Position numbers and translations under genes: made by a program. Source: Aminipila butyrica (GTDB lineage Bacteria > Bacillota > Clostridia > Peptostreptococcales > Anaerovoracaceae). From it: a stretch of 64,000 nucleotides of DNA. Shown in pieces: positions 17,155-25,895 of the stretch. The notes under the pieces are model-generated. The model worked only from the letters and a program-made list of their open reading frames with translations, was not told where the DNA came from and did not search any database. Location: positions 2,852,001-2,916,000 of the forward strand of contig NZ_CP048649.1 of assembly GCF_010669305.1 (NCBI RefSeq), read 5' to 3'. How positions within the stretch are numbered: position 1 is the first letter of the stretch; each line of letters starts with the position of its first letter.

Positions 17155-19179
17155 TCAGCTGCTCATGTCATCAATCAATGCGTCTAATTCCTCCAAAGGA
17201 AACGGCCTATAATAATAGTAGCCCTGAAAGACATCACACCCTGACGATTCTAATAGCTTAACATTTTCTGCGGTTTCTACCCCTTCACAAACAATAGTTG
17301 TATTCAGCCCTTTTACAAGCTTTATCAGACCAATTAACAAATGCTCTTCCTCTTCCGCCGCGTCTTTTTTCATAAAAGCCCGATCAAATTTAATTTCGTC
17401 AAAATTCATCGGGTACAATGCCTTCAAAGAGGAATAGCCGCTGCCAAAGTCATCCATAGAAACCCGATAGCCTTTTGCGTACAAGCAGTCGATAAACCGC
17501 TCCGCAGAGTGGATTTCTTTTATGTATGCGCTTTCTGTCAGTTCAAAGGTAATCAGCGAAGTGGGGATGGGGTATTGTTCATGAAGCGCATTTATCCGTT
17601 CCATAAAATCTTCCAGCATGGAAAGGTGCACACGAGATACGTTGACGGACATTGGCAGGCTTGCTTTATTCTTTAACTGCCGATTGTAAAGATACTCAAA
17701 TACCTTCTCATAAACATAGAAATCCAGATTAATGATGTCGCCCGATTGCTCCAATATAGGCACAAAAGTATCTGGTGAAAGAAACATCCCATCTCCTCTC
17801 TGCCAGCGGACCAGAGCTTCCGCTCCACAAACCTTCTTATCCCCACAAGAGACCTTAGGCTGTACATAAATCTGAAATTCTTGATTCTCCAGGGCTCGTT
17901 GAAAGGAATTTACAATGTCGCTGTGCAGCTTCATGGCCTGATTGAGTTTTTCAGAATAAACGACGATGTGGTTGAAAGCCGATTTGGAATTTTTACGGGC
18001 GCAGTCCGCGTTGTTTAGCATAGATTCCACCGATTCGGAAATATCTGAAATGAAATAAATGCCACTGTTTACAATAAAGCGGCTGCCTCGATAAGCTTGA
18101 TCTACCATGGAAGAAAATTGTATATTCCAGTTACGAATCCTTTCTACAGCTTGTTCTTCTGAAAGCTGTGACAAATCCGCTAAAAAGGCAAAATTATCCG
18201 AATATAATCGGTAGGAACATAAGCAAAAAGGCTGCTGATTTAATTCCAGGGCAAACTGACGCAGCAGATGATCCCCTTCTTTGTGACCATACAAATCATT
18301 AAAATAGCGAAAGTTATGAACATCAGAGCAAACAAGCGCTAGCCGTGAATTGCTATTGTAAATTTGCAGCACTTTTTCAACAGTAGAAACAAAGGTATCA
18401 TGACCAAAGGTTCCAGTTAAATCGTTCTTTTCTGCGGCATTCACTCGGTCTGCATCCAGTATTTTACTGATTTGATTTGTCTTCATAAGTTCTCCGGATT
18501 TAATCATTTTTTTATTTTCGTACATCCTTTTATCCGCTTCTTTAAGAAGCTCATCCATCAAGTAATAGTGTTCTCTGGTACTGATTGCATAACCACATGC
18601 ATAACTGATGCGGATGCTGCTGGACCGATTATTTCTCTCTGTCTCCTTGCTGATGCGCTCAAAGAAGTTCAACATGCCCTTCTCTTCACAGTTCTGTATA
18701 ATCACGATAAACTCATCCCCGCCGAACCGCCCAAGAAAATACTTTTTTTCAGCTGTCTGGCGAAGCAAAGCAACAAATTGCTGAATAAGCCGATCACCTT
18801 CTTCATGCCCATAAAAATCGTTGACCTTTTTCAGGTTGTTTAAGTCAAACATGGCCAGCCCGATATCCAATGTACTCTCCCGGCAATCCAAGATGCTCAT
18901 CTGCTCTACACAAGCATGTTTATTCATAATCCCAGTGATGTCCGTATAAGCATTCCTCTTCTGTACGCGATCAAGGCTCTCTTTGACAAAGATTACAGTC
19001 ATGGCAGAAGTCCCCAGGAACAGCGTAATAATCTGTCCGTAATAATACACCTTATGTTCTCCCATGGAGATATTGAAGGATAGGGACTCTTTCGATAGGA
19101 TATAAATCTGGACGATACAGATAAAGGCTATAATGACAGCGTTGATATATGGTAATACAATCGTAGATTTATTTCTCAT
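17155..19179 (-). CDS. Membrane GGDEF-GGDEF(degenerate)-EAL c-di-GMP protein
   Basis: A 674-residue c-di-GMP turnover protein. Two N-terminal membrane helices precede a GGDEF domain with an intact GGDEF (153-157) and no RxxD product-inhibition site. A second GGDEF-like domain follows in which the signature is YSDNF (326-330), so it is probably non-catalytic. The EAL domain is complete: EALVRW (454 onward), NVSRVHL, ELTES, DDFGSGYSSL, the lysine in EIKFDRAF, and CEGVET. Phosphodiesterase activity is therefore likely, with synthase activity possible. I chose the ATG at 19179 because AAGGAG precedes it; the frame also opens at 19194, overlapping the FeoA stop as ATGA. It is coupled to the FeoA gene upstream. 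Confidence 0.92.
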   Translation of the reverse strand: MRNKSTIVLPYINAVIIAFICIVQIYILSKESLSFNISMGEHKVYYYGQIITLFLGTSAMTVIFVKESLDRVQKRNAYTDITGIMNKHACVEQMSILDCRESTLDIGLAMFDLNNLKKVNDFYGHEEGDRLIQQFVALLRQTAEKKYFLGRFGGDEFIVIIQNCEEKGMLNFFERISKETERNNRSSSIRISYACGYAISTREHYYLMDELLKEADKRMYENKKMIKSGELMKTNQISKILDADRVNAAEKNDLTGTFGHDTFVSTVEKVLQIYNSNSRLALVCSDVHNFRYFNDLYGHKEGDHLLRQFALELNQQPFCLCSYRLYSDNFAFLADLSQLSEEQAVERIRNWNIQFSSMVDQAYRGSRFIVNSGIYFISDISESVESMLNNADCARKNSKSAFNHIVVYSEKLNQAMKLHSDIVNSFQRALENQEFQIYVQPKVSCGDKKVCGAEALVRWQRGDGMFLSPDTFVPILEQSGDIINLDFYVYEKVFEYLYNRQLKNKASLPMSVNVSRVHLSMLEDFMERINALHEQYPIPTSLITFELTESAYIKEIHSAERFIDCLYAKGYRVSMDDFGSGYSSLKALYPMNFDEIKFDRAFMKKDAAEEEEHLLIGLIKLVKGLNTTIVCEGVETAENVKLLESSGCDVFQGYYYYRPFPLEELDALIDDMSS

Positions 19180-19190
19180 AGCAGACTCCT

Positions 19191-19403
19191 TCATTTTAAG
19201 ATGATCTTTCTTCCAAATTCCTCACCAATGCCAATTCGAGAGCCCTTCACATTTAATAAAATATAGTCATTGAATCGGGATACGACTACAACCACCGTAT
19301 CGGGAATAATCCCTAGTCCCTCCAAAAAATGTCTTTCTTTCTCTCCCCCTGCAATCCGGGCAATGATATATGGAACACCCACTTTAGCTAATGATAATGG
19401 CAT
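19191..19403 (-). CDS. Lone FeoA-domain protein
   Basis: A 70-residue SH3-like FeoA domain protein (MPLSLAKVGVPYIIARIAGG, LEGLGIIPDT, GSRIGIGEEFGRKI). FeoA normally assists the FeoB iron transporter, but there is no feoB in this window. The ATG at 19403 has GGAGGT a few bases upstream and is preferred over the TTG four codons earlier. Its stop overlaps the potential start of the GGDEF/EAL gene, so the two are one transcript. A 20-base perfect inverted repeat lies just upstream. A role linking metal state to c-di-GMP is conceivable but unproven. Confidence 0.85.
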   Translation of the reverse strand: MPLSLAKVGVPYIIARIAGGEKERHFLEGLGIIPDTVVVVVSRFNDYILLNVKGSRIGIGEEFGRKIILK

Positions 19404-19424
19404 AAAGACCTCCAACTAATTGTA

Positions 19425-19470
19425 TATATTATAACAGCGGTTAGCATTAACTAACCGCTGTTATAATATA
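19425..19470. repeat. Perfect 20-base inverted repeat upstream of feoA
   Basis: Arms 19425-19444 and 19451-19470 are exact reverse complements around the loop CATTAA. The inner half is GC-rich (CAGCGGTTAG) and the outer half AT-rich. It lies between the radA stop and the feoA ribosome site. Neither side has a clean U-tract, so it may be a radA terminator of unusual form, or an operator or attenuator for feoA. Confidence 0.7.
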
Positions 19471-19538
19471 CCATGTTTGTTTTCATTGGTCAAGAAATCT
19501 TTGGACAGGCCGAAATCACCAGCCTGAAGCCTGTCTTC

Positions 19539-20942
19539 CTATTTGCCGGAAAAGGCGGCGATGGCCTCCCGAATGTGAGAGACCCCTACCAGCTGCACCT
19601 TCTGAGGCGGCTCCTTGATGGCTTGCGCATTCTTTTTAGGCAGTATAATTCGCGAGAACCCCATGCGGCTGGCCTCTTTAATAATCTTCTCACAGTTCTG
19701 TACCGAGCGCAAATCTCCCGTCAAACCGATTTCTCCCAAGGCCAGAGTTCGATGGGAAGCGGCCATCCCCTTATAGGAAGAATAGATTGCCAGCACCGCT
19801 GCTAAATCAGTAGAAGTGCCCTCCGGTCTTAATCCTCCCACCACGTTTACATACACATCCTGGTTAATCAGAGATAGCCCTGCCTTTCGCTCCAGCACCG
19901 CTAGCAGCATATTCAGCCGATTATTGTCAATCCCGATGGCCGTTCTGCGGGCAAATCCAATGTTGGTTGGGGCCGTCAGGGCCTGAATTTCTAAGATCAA
20001 AGGCCGGGTGCCCTCGTATACTGCCGTAGCAATGGCCCCCTCAGCACCATCCTCCATGCCTTCCAGAAAAGTCTTGGATAAGTTCTCGATTTCCACCAAA
20101 CCCTCCTCCATCATTTCAAAGGCACCAATTTCGCTGGTGTTACCAAAACGGTTTTTAAAGCACCGCAATATGCGCAGCTCTTGATTACGCTCTCCCGTAA
20201 AATTCAGTACGCAGTCCACCAGATGTTCTACAATCTTTGGTCCTGCCAAGTCCCCAGACTTGGTCACGTGAGCTACAATGAAGATGGGGATATTTTTGAC
20301 CTTACCCATCTTCATCAGCTCATTTCCGCAGGCTCGAACCTGGGATACACTGCCGGGTGCGGACTCCAGCTCCGCCGAATACATGGTCTGAATGGAGTCA
20401 ATGATGATAAACTCTGGTTTCAGCTCCTCCGTAATCTGGATAATGTTCTCCATGTTTGTTTCCGCCAGAATAAACAGGTTGCTGAGATTGCCTTTGCAAA
20501 CCCGGTCCCCCCGCATCTTAATCTGTTCTTCAGATTCCTCCCCGGATACATAGAGTACCCGCCCGTATCTTTCTGCAATATTGGAGGCCGCTTGAATGAT
20601 GATAGTGGATTTTCCAATACCCGGTTCTCCAGATATAAGGGTTAAAGAACCTTTCACCAGGCCCCCTCCCAGCACGCGATTTAGTTCCCCGATACCCGTA
20701 TCAACTCTGGAAAAATTACCAGACTGAACCTCCGAAAGGGGAGCCGCCTTTACGCGAGGGCGACTGATGCCGCTGCCGCTATCCTCAACAACAGTTCGGC
20801 TCCTGCTGTCCCGACGGCTGTCCACCGGAAGGACCTTTTCTTCTGCCATGGCGTTCCAGGCACCGCAAATGCACTGACCCATCCATTTGGGCGATTCATA
20901 GCCACATTCCTGGCAAACGTATACTGTTTTCGCTTTTTTCAT
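19539..20942 (-). CDS. radA: DNA repair protein RadA
   Basis: A RecA-like branch-migration helicase for recombination intermediates. The 467-residue protein has an N-terminal zinc finger (C10, C13, C24, C26), a Walker A motif GEPGIGKST (105 onward), the RadA-specific KNRFG motif, and a C-terminal Lon-like domain with ALGEIGLTGDLR. All motifs are intact. The ATG is preceded by AAGGTG. In Bacillus radA lies next to disA and yacL; here it is about 10 kb from the yacL homologue. Confidence 0.95.
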   Translation of the reverse strand: MKKAKTVYVCQECGYESPKWMGQCICGAWNAMAEEKVLPVDSRRDSRSRTVVEDSGSGISRPRVKAAPLSEVQSGNFSRVDTGIGELNRVLGGGLVKGSLTLISGEPGIGKSTIIIQAASNIAERYGRVLYVSGEESEEQIKMRGDRVCKGNLSNLFILAETNMENIIQITEELKPEFIIIDSIQTMYSAELESAPGSVSQVRACGNELMKMGKVKNIPIFIVAHVTKSGDLAGPKIVEHLVDCVLNFTGERNQELRILRCFKNRFGNTSEIGAFEMMEEGLVEIENLSKTFLEGMEDGAEGAIATAVYEGTRPLILEIQALTAPTNIGFARRTAIGIDNNRLNMLLAVLERKAGLSLINQDVYVNVVGGLRPEGTSTDLAAVLAIYSSYKGMAASHRTLALGEIGLTGDLRSVQNCEKIIKEASRMGFSRIILPKKNAQAIKEPPQKVQLVGVSHIREAIAAFSGK

Positions 20943-21070
20943 CTTGCACCTTCTCTATCTTTAGAAGTTCTTTTCCTTCTGAACTTACTCTTCTTTTTCT
21001 CAATTCTCGAATTCCATCTATACCAGATTCATTCCTTATAAGTATACCTCAGCCCCTGACGAAAACCAAC

Positions 21071-21100
21071 GAAAAAGGAGCAATTTCTTGCTCCTTTTTC
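21071..21100 (-). terminator. Terminator after the EF-G paralogue
   Basis: GAAAAAGGAGCAA and TTGCTCCTTTTTC arms with a four-base loop. On the minus strand the stem ends in a T-run. It lies about 12 bases after the stop of the EF-G-like gene. Confidence 0.8.
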
Positions 21101-21112
21101 TATGATATAGCC

Positions 21113-23071
21113 TTAGGACTCGGTTTCTTGTTTATGCTTAGCAATAATCTTTTCTGCCATGTGCATCGGTACCTCTTCATACCGTTCAAATCGCTGGGTA
21201 AAGGATCCTCTAGCCTGAGTCATCGCCCGCAAGGACACGGAATAGTCGAAAATCTCCGCTTGGGGTGCTTCTGCCAACAGCTTCTGACCGCCGCCCTGCA
21301 CCGGTTCCATACCTAATATCTTTCCTCTTCTCTTGTTCATGTCTCCCATGACATCACCCATGTATTCATCTGGCACAGTAATCTCCAGATGCATAACTGG
21401 CTCCAACAGACAAGGCTTAGCTTCCACGATACCTTTTTTGAAGGCCAGGGAGGCGGCAATCTTAAAGGACATTTCGTTGGAATCCACATCGTGGTAAGAA
21501 CCATCATAAAATACAGCTTTAACATTTACTACCCGGCAGCCGGCCAGAGGGCCCTTTTGCATGGACTCCTGCAAGCCCTTTTCTACCGCAGGCACATAGT
21601 TCTTCGGTACGGAGCCGCCAAACAGCGCTTCCGAGAACTCAAATTCCTGATCCGATGGGGAGAATCGGATGTGCACATCACCATATTGCCCTGCTCCGCC
21701 AGACTGCTTCTTATGCTTACCCTGTACGTCCGATTGGCCTTTAATGGTCTCCCGATACGCAATCTTCTGCGGTACTGTCCTTACAGAAACACCAAATCGG
21801 TCTTTCAGCTTGGCGATAATGATGCTCAACTGGATCTCACCCTGGCCCCCTAGAAGGGTCTGGTGGGTTTCCGTATTTCTGCTGATAATGAAAGATGGAT
21901 CTTCCTCTCTCAGCTTGTTCAGCCCCGTACCCATTTTTTCCTCATCGCCCTTTTCAGCTGCCTCAATAGCGATGAAATACGTAGGCTCCGGATAATCCAG
22001 CGGAAGATAGCGGATGATATCGCTCTTATCGCAAAGGGTATCTCCCGACAAGGTATACTGCAATTTTGCCACGGCTACGATGTCTCCGGCCTCCGCGTAA
22101 TTCAATTCCAGCTGGTTTTTTCCTCGCAGGAAGAAAAGCTTGCCCAGTTTCTCCGCCCGACCTGTCCGCTCGTTGAGGACTTCTGTTCCAGAATTAATCT
22201 TACCCGTAACAACCTTCATAATGGAAATCTTACCCACAAATGGGTCTACGATGGTCTTAAATACAAAGGCAGACATGGGAGCATCTACCACTGAAAGTCG
22301 TTCAATATGCTCATTCTGATCATTAAATCCGAAATATGGACCGTGCTCCAGCGGCGTAGGTACGTATGTAATCAGCAGATCCAAAAGACCTTCAATGCCG
22401 TGACCCAGGGAGAAAGCGGAGGAACACACTGGTACGATAACCCCATCGGCGATGCCCCGTCTCAGCCCTGTGCGAATCTCTTCATCTGTAAAGTCGTCTC
22501 CGTTAAAATACTTGTCCATGAGGCTCTCATCCGTCATGGCGATCGCTTCTTTTAAGCCTTCGTCAATCTCCGCAGAGAGCGGCCAACTAAAAGGGATTAA
22601 TGTATCTCCAAACTTTGCTTTCAATTCATCAAATGTTTTATAAAAATCAAACTCATCCTTATCTCGCTTATTTATAACAATAAATCTTGGTTTCTTATAG
22701 CGTTCGCAAGCCTTCCAGGCCTGCTCGGTACCTACCTGAATCCCGGAACCTGCATCAACCAGAATTACAGCGGCTTCCGCAGCTCGAAGTGCCGCATTGA
22801 CTTCACCGATAAAGTCTAAGTAGCCCGGCGTATCGATAAAGTTAATCTTGCTGTCTTTCCATTCGACCGGAACTACCGACGTATTAATGGAATACCCTTT
22901 TTCGATTTCCATCTTATCGTAGTCGGATACGGTGTTTCCATCTTCAACTTTGCCCAGCCGGTTGATGACGCCGGTTTCCAGCAGCGCTGATTCCAGCAGC
23001 GTGGTCTTACCGCAGCCGCCGTGTCCAACAAGTGCAACGTTCCTGATCGTATCGCTCGTATAGCCCTTCAT
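21113..23071 (-). CDS. EF-G-like translational GTPase (second paralogue type)
   Basis: A 652-residue EF-G-family GTPase. G1 is GHGGCGKTTL (16 onward), switch I is reduced, G3 is DTPGYLDF, and G4 is NKRDKDEFD with the lysine-rich context seen in EF-G paralogues. Domains II-V follow (IPVCSSAFSLGHGIEGLLD, GGQGEIQLSIII, and the C-terminal EMFDY-like IFDYSVSLRAMTQARG). It is shorter than canonical FusA (about 690) and lacks the standard switch sequence, so it belongs with the EF-G2-like proteins of Firmicutes. The function of that group is not settled, and canonical fusA is expected elsewhere. It is transcribed alone between two terminators. Confidence 0.85.
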   Translation of the reverse strand: MKGYTSDTIRNVALVGHGGCGKTTLLESALLETGVINRLGKVEDGNTVSDYDKMEIEKGYSINTSVVPVEWKDSKINFIDTPGYLDFIGEVNAALRAAEAAVILVDAGSGIQVGTEQAWKACERYKKPRFIVINKRDKDEFDFYKTFDELKAKFGDTLIPFSWPLSAEIDEGLKEAIAMTDESLMDKYFNGDDFTDEEIRTGLRRGIADGVIVPVCSSAFSLGHGIEGLLDLLITYVPTPLEHGPYFGFNDQNEHIERLSVVDAPMSAFVFKTIVDPFVGKISIMKVVTGKINSGTEVLNERTGRAEKLGKLFFLRGKNQLELNYAEAGDIVAVAKLQYTLSGDTLCDKSDIIRYLPLDYPEPTYFIAIEAAEKGDEEKMGTGLNKLREEDPSFIISRNTETHQTLLGGQGEIQLSIIIAKLKDRFGVSVRTVPQKIAYRETIKGQSDVQGKHKKQSGGAGQYGDVHIRFSPSDQEFEFSEALFGGSVPKNYVPAVEKGLQESMQKGPLAGCRVVNVKAVFYDGSYHDVDSNEMSFKIAASLAFKKGIVEAKPCLLEPVMHLEITVPDEYMGDVMGDMNKRRGKILGMEPVQGGGQKLLAEAPQAEIFDYSVSLRAMTQARGSFTQRFERYEEVPMHMAEKIIAKHKQETES

Positions 23072-23167
23072 AAATAAGTCCTCCCCAAAATTATTTTTTG
23101 ATAATGAGTCATCTTGTATACATTCATTACCAGTTCATTATACCATTAGAGACTATATATGGCAAAT

Positions 23168-23204
23168 AAAAATCGTCAGAATATTTGATTTATCTGACGA
23201 TTTT
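23168..23204 (-). terminator. Terminator after the asparaginase gene
   Basis: Arms AAAATCGTCAGA and TCTGACGATTTT with a 12-base loop. On the minus strand the stem leads into TTTTTATTTG. Confidence 0.75.
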
Positions 23205-23259
23205 GCTGTAAGCCTTGCAAGCAATGAGCTCTGGGCTTTTATTCTTTTTTGCGTAACAC

Positions 23260-24273
23260 CTATGCGTCTCTGGTCAGTTCTCCCCGGATATCCGTCTCCA
23301 TAAGCAGCTTGATTTCCCGCTCTTCCTGATGCCGACTGAGCAAGTAGTAAAGCTTGGTGACGGCAGCCTCCACGGTCATATCGAAGCCGCACAGAGCCCC
23401 GGCCTCCGCCAGATTCTTGCTGGTTTCGTATTTGCCGATGGTGGCTGTGCCCCGGTGGCATTGAGTGCAGACGATGATGTAGGTCCCGTTCTCCTTAGCC
23501 TTCTGGAGCATCCGCAGCATGGAATCATCATTCTGAGGAATGTTGCCAGCGCCAAAGGCTTCAATGACAATACCTTTAAGCTTATCCGTCATGATGTTTT
23601 CAAAGATTTCAAATTGAATCCCCGGAAAGATTTTCAGCACGGCAATCTGGTTATTGGTAAACGGGCAGAAATTCAGCTCTCTGGCCTCCCGGCGGATTTG
23701 CTTCTGATTGATGGTAATATTAACCCCAGCCTCAGCTAAAGGTTCGTAGTTGGGGGAATCGAAAGCAATCATGGTATCCGAGCTGACCTTCGTAGAACGG
23801 TTGCCCCGTATGAGCTTGCCGCCGAAATAGATGCAAACCTCCGGTATCCCATAATCTGCTGCGATCATCATCGAGGTAATCAGATTCTCCCGGGCATCAT
23901 TGCGCACTTTGCATAGAGGAATCTGCGAACCGGTAAGAATTACCGGCTTAGACAAGCCTTGAAGCATAAAAGACAAGGCAGAAGCCGTGTAAGCCATGGT
24001 ATCCGTCCCGTGCATGACCACAAAACCATCGTAGTCAAAATACCGCTCCCGGATATCCGCCCCAATCTGATTCCAGTTGTCTACCGTGATGTTGGAAGAA
24101 TCCAACAAAGGGCTGTACTCAATCAAATCGTAATCCGGGATTTCTGGGTCTTTCAGTTCCTGCATGCTCCCCAGAGTCTTTTTCATGTAACCGGGAGCCG
24201 GAGCATACCCGTAAGCCGTTTCCTCCATACCGATGGTGCCCCCGGTATAAATAATGCAGATTTTTTTCTTCAC
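23260..24273 (-). CDS. L-asparaginase, type I (cytoplasmic)
   Basis: Hydrolyses asparagine to aspartate and ammonia. The 337-residue protein has both catalytic segments: YTGGTIGME with the nucleophilic threonine, and MHGTDTMAYTASALSFML. The tetramer-type C-terminal domain contains GIVIEAFGAGNIPQND. There is no signal peptide, consistent with a type I cytosolic enzyme. The start is a GTG at 24273 with GGAGAG upstream. It lies 13 bases after asnS, so the asparagine-charging and asparagine-degrading enzymes share a transcript. Confidence 0.92.
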   Translation of the reverse strand: MKKKICIIYTGGTIGMEETAYGYAPAPGYMKKTLGSMQELKDPEIPDYDLIEYSPLLDSSNITVDNWNQIGADIRERYFDYDGFVVMHGTDTMAYTASALSFMLQGLSKPVILTGSQIPLCKVRNDARENLITSMMIAADYGIPEVCIYFGGKLIRGNRSTKVSSDTMIAFDSPNYEPLAEAGVNITINQKQIRREARELNFCPFTNNQIAVLKIFPGIQFEIFENIMTDKLKGIVIEAFGAGNIPQNDDSMLRMLQKAKENGTYIIVCTQCHRGTATIGKYETSKNLAEAGALCGFDMTVEAAVTKLYYLLSRHQEEREIKLLMETDIRGELTRDA

Positions 24274-24286
24274 CGCTGTTCTCTCC

Positions 24287-25684
24287 TTAGAATTCAGCCG
24301 TCTTCGGCGTTCTCGGGAACGGCAGAACGTCCCGGATGTTGCTCATGCCGGTAACGTACATAATAATCCGCTCAAAGCCCAAACCATATCCGGCATGCTT
24401 CACGCCGCCGTACTTTCTTAAATCCATATACCACCAGTAATCCGCTTCGTCCAGGTTCATTTCCTTCATGCGGGCACAGAGCACATCATATCGCTCTTCC
24501 CTCTGACTGCCGCCAATGATTTCACCGACTCCTGGTACCAGCAGGTCGCAGGCAGCCACGGTCTTGCCGTCGTCGTTAATGCGCATATAGAAGGCCTTGA
24601 TATCCTTTGGATAATCGGTAACGAACACGGGCTTTTTAAAGATTTCTTCCGTGATGTAGCGTTCGTGCTCCGTCTGCAAATCGATTCCCCACTGAACCGG
24701 ATACTGAAATTCCTTACCGGATTTCAGCAGCAGGTCCACCGCTTCCGTATAGGTGACGCGGACGAAATCATTGCTGACGATGTTATTCAACCGATCGATC
24801 AGGCCCTTATCTACAAAGCTGTTAAAGAACTCCATCTCTTCTGGTGCATGCTCTAACACGTAGTTAATGATATATTTAATCATATCCTCTGCCAAATCCA
24901 TGTTGTCCGCCAGATCGGCAAAAGCCACTTCCGGTTCAATCATCCAGAATTCGGAAGCATGTCTGGCGGTGTTGGAATTTTCCGCTCTAAAGGTTGGGCC
25001 AAAGGTGTACACATTGCGGAAAGCCATGGCGAAAGTCTCCGCCTCCAGCTGTCCGCTTACAGTAAGGCTGGTTTCTTTACCAAAAAAGTCCTGGCTGTAG
25101 TCAATATTTCCGTCTTCTCCCTTGGGCAGATTTTCCAAATCCAAGGTGGTGATGTGGAACATCTCTCCAGCACCTTCCGCATCGCTGCCGGTAACGATAG
25201 GCGTATGCACATAGACAAAGTGCTGATCTTGGAAGAACTGATGAATAGCATAAGCCACCAAAGACCGTACCCGGAATACAGCTGAAAAGGTATTGCTTCG
25301 TGGCCGCAGATGAGCAATTTCCCGCAGGAATTCCAGGCTATGCCGCTTTTTTTGCAGGGGGTAGTCCGCTTCTGATCCAGCCTCAATCACTACTTCCGCC
25401 GCCTTCAGCTCAAAAGGCTGCTTGGCTTCCGGTGTCAGGACCAGCGTGCCTCGAACCATCAAAGCTGCCGCTATAGGGGCCTTGGCAATTGCATCAAAAT
25501 TATTAATCATATCCTGCTCGTATACCACTTGAACGGATTTAAAAAAGGAGCCGTCATTCAGCTCGATAAATCCAAATTTATTGGAACTTCTGTTCGTTCG
25601 CACCCAGCCCCGCAAGGTAACTTCCTGTCCAGCATAGGTTTCTGTCTCTCTGTAAAGCTCTCTTATCGTCGTATCTTTTCCCAT
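24287..25684 (-). CDS. asnS: Asparaginyl-tRNA synthetase
   Basis: Class IIb synthetase of 465 residues. An N-terminal OB-fold (TLRGWVRTNRSSNKFGFI) binds the anticodon. Motif 2 is FRAENSNTARHASEF, and motif 3 is GYGLGFERIIMYVTG, both in the AsnRS form rather than the AspRS form. I chose the ATG at 25684 because GAGGAG precedes it; the frame extends upstream to 25732 without a ribosome site or homology. Two related hairpins lie in the gap upstream. Confidence 0.95.
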   Translation of the reverse strand: MGKDTTIRELYRETETYAGQEVTLRGWVRTNRSSNKFGFIELNDGSFFKSVQVVYEQDMINNFDAIAKAPIAAALMVRGTLVLTPEAKQPFELKAAEVVIEAGSEADYPLQKKRHSLEFLREIAHLRPRSNTFSAVFRVRSLVAYAIHQFFQDQHFVYVHTPIVTGSDAEGAGEMFHITTLDLENLPKGEDGNIDYSQDFFGKETSLTVSGQLEAETFAMAFRNVYTFGPTFRAENSNTARHASEFWMIEPEVAFADLADNMDLAEDMIKYIINYVLEHAPEEMEFFNSFVDKGLIDRLNNIVSNDFVRVTYTEAVDLLLKSGKEFQYPVQWGIDLQTEHERYITEEIFKKPVFVTDYPKDIKAFYMRINDDGKTVAACDLLVPGVGEIIGGSQREERYDVLCARMKEMNLDEADYWWYMDLRKYGGVKHAGYGLGFERIIMYVTGMSNIRDVLPFPRTPKTAEF

Positions 25685-25745
25685 CTTTACCAACTCCTCG
25701 ATTTTTCTTTCTGCCCAAAAGGCTATATGCATTTATTGTATAGGA

Positions 25746-25832
25746 AAATACCCCCTTATGCAAGGGCTATCCTTTGAAAAGTATCTTGACAATCAAATTC
25801 AATGGAAAATAGCCCCTTGCGCAAGGGGCTAT
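25746..25832 (-). terminator. Two related hairpins between the permease gene and asnS
   Basis: 25809-25832 is a perfect 24-base palindrome (ATAGCCCCTTGC and its complement) followed on the minus strand by TTTCC. It is the likely terminator of the permease operon. A similar but imperfect copy (CCCTT-ATGC-AAGGG) lies at 25753-25766, in the expected asnS leader. The two copies share about 30 bases of related sequence. Confidence 0.6.
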
Positions 25833-25895
25833 CTTCTATTATTTGTGTATCTGTCAAATTTATGTGGGTTTTATCTTCAATTTTCAAAAGTTTTA

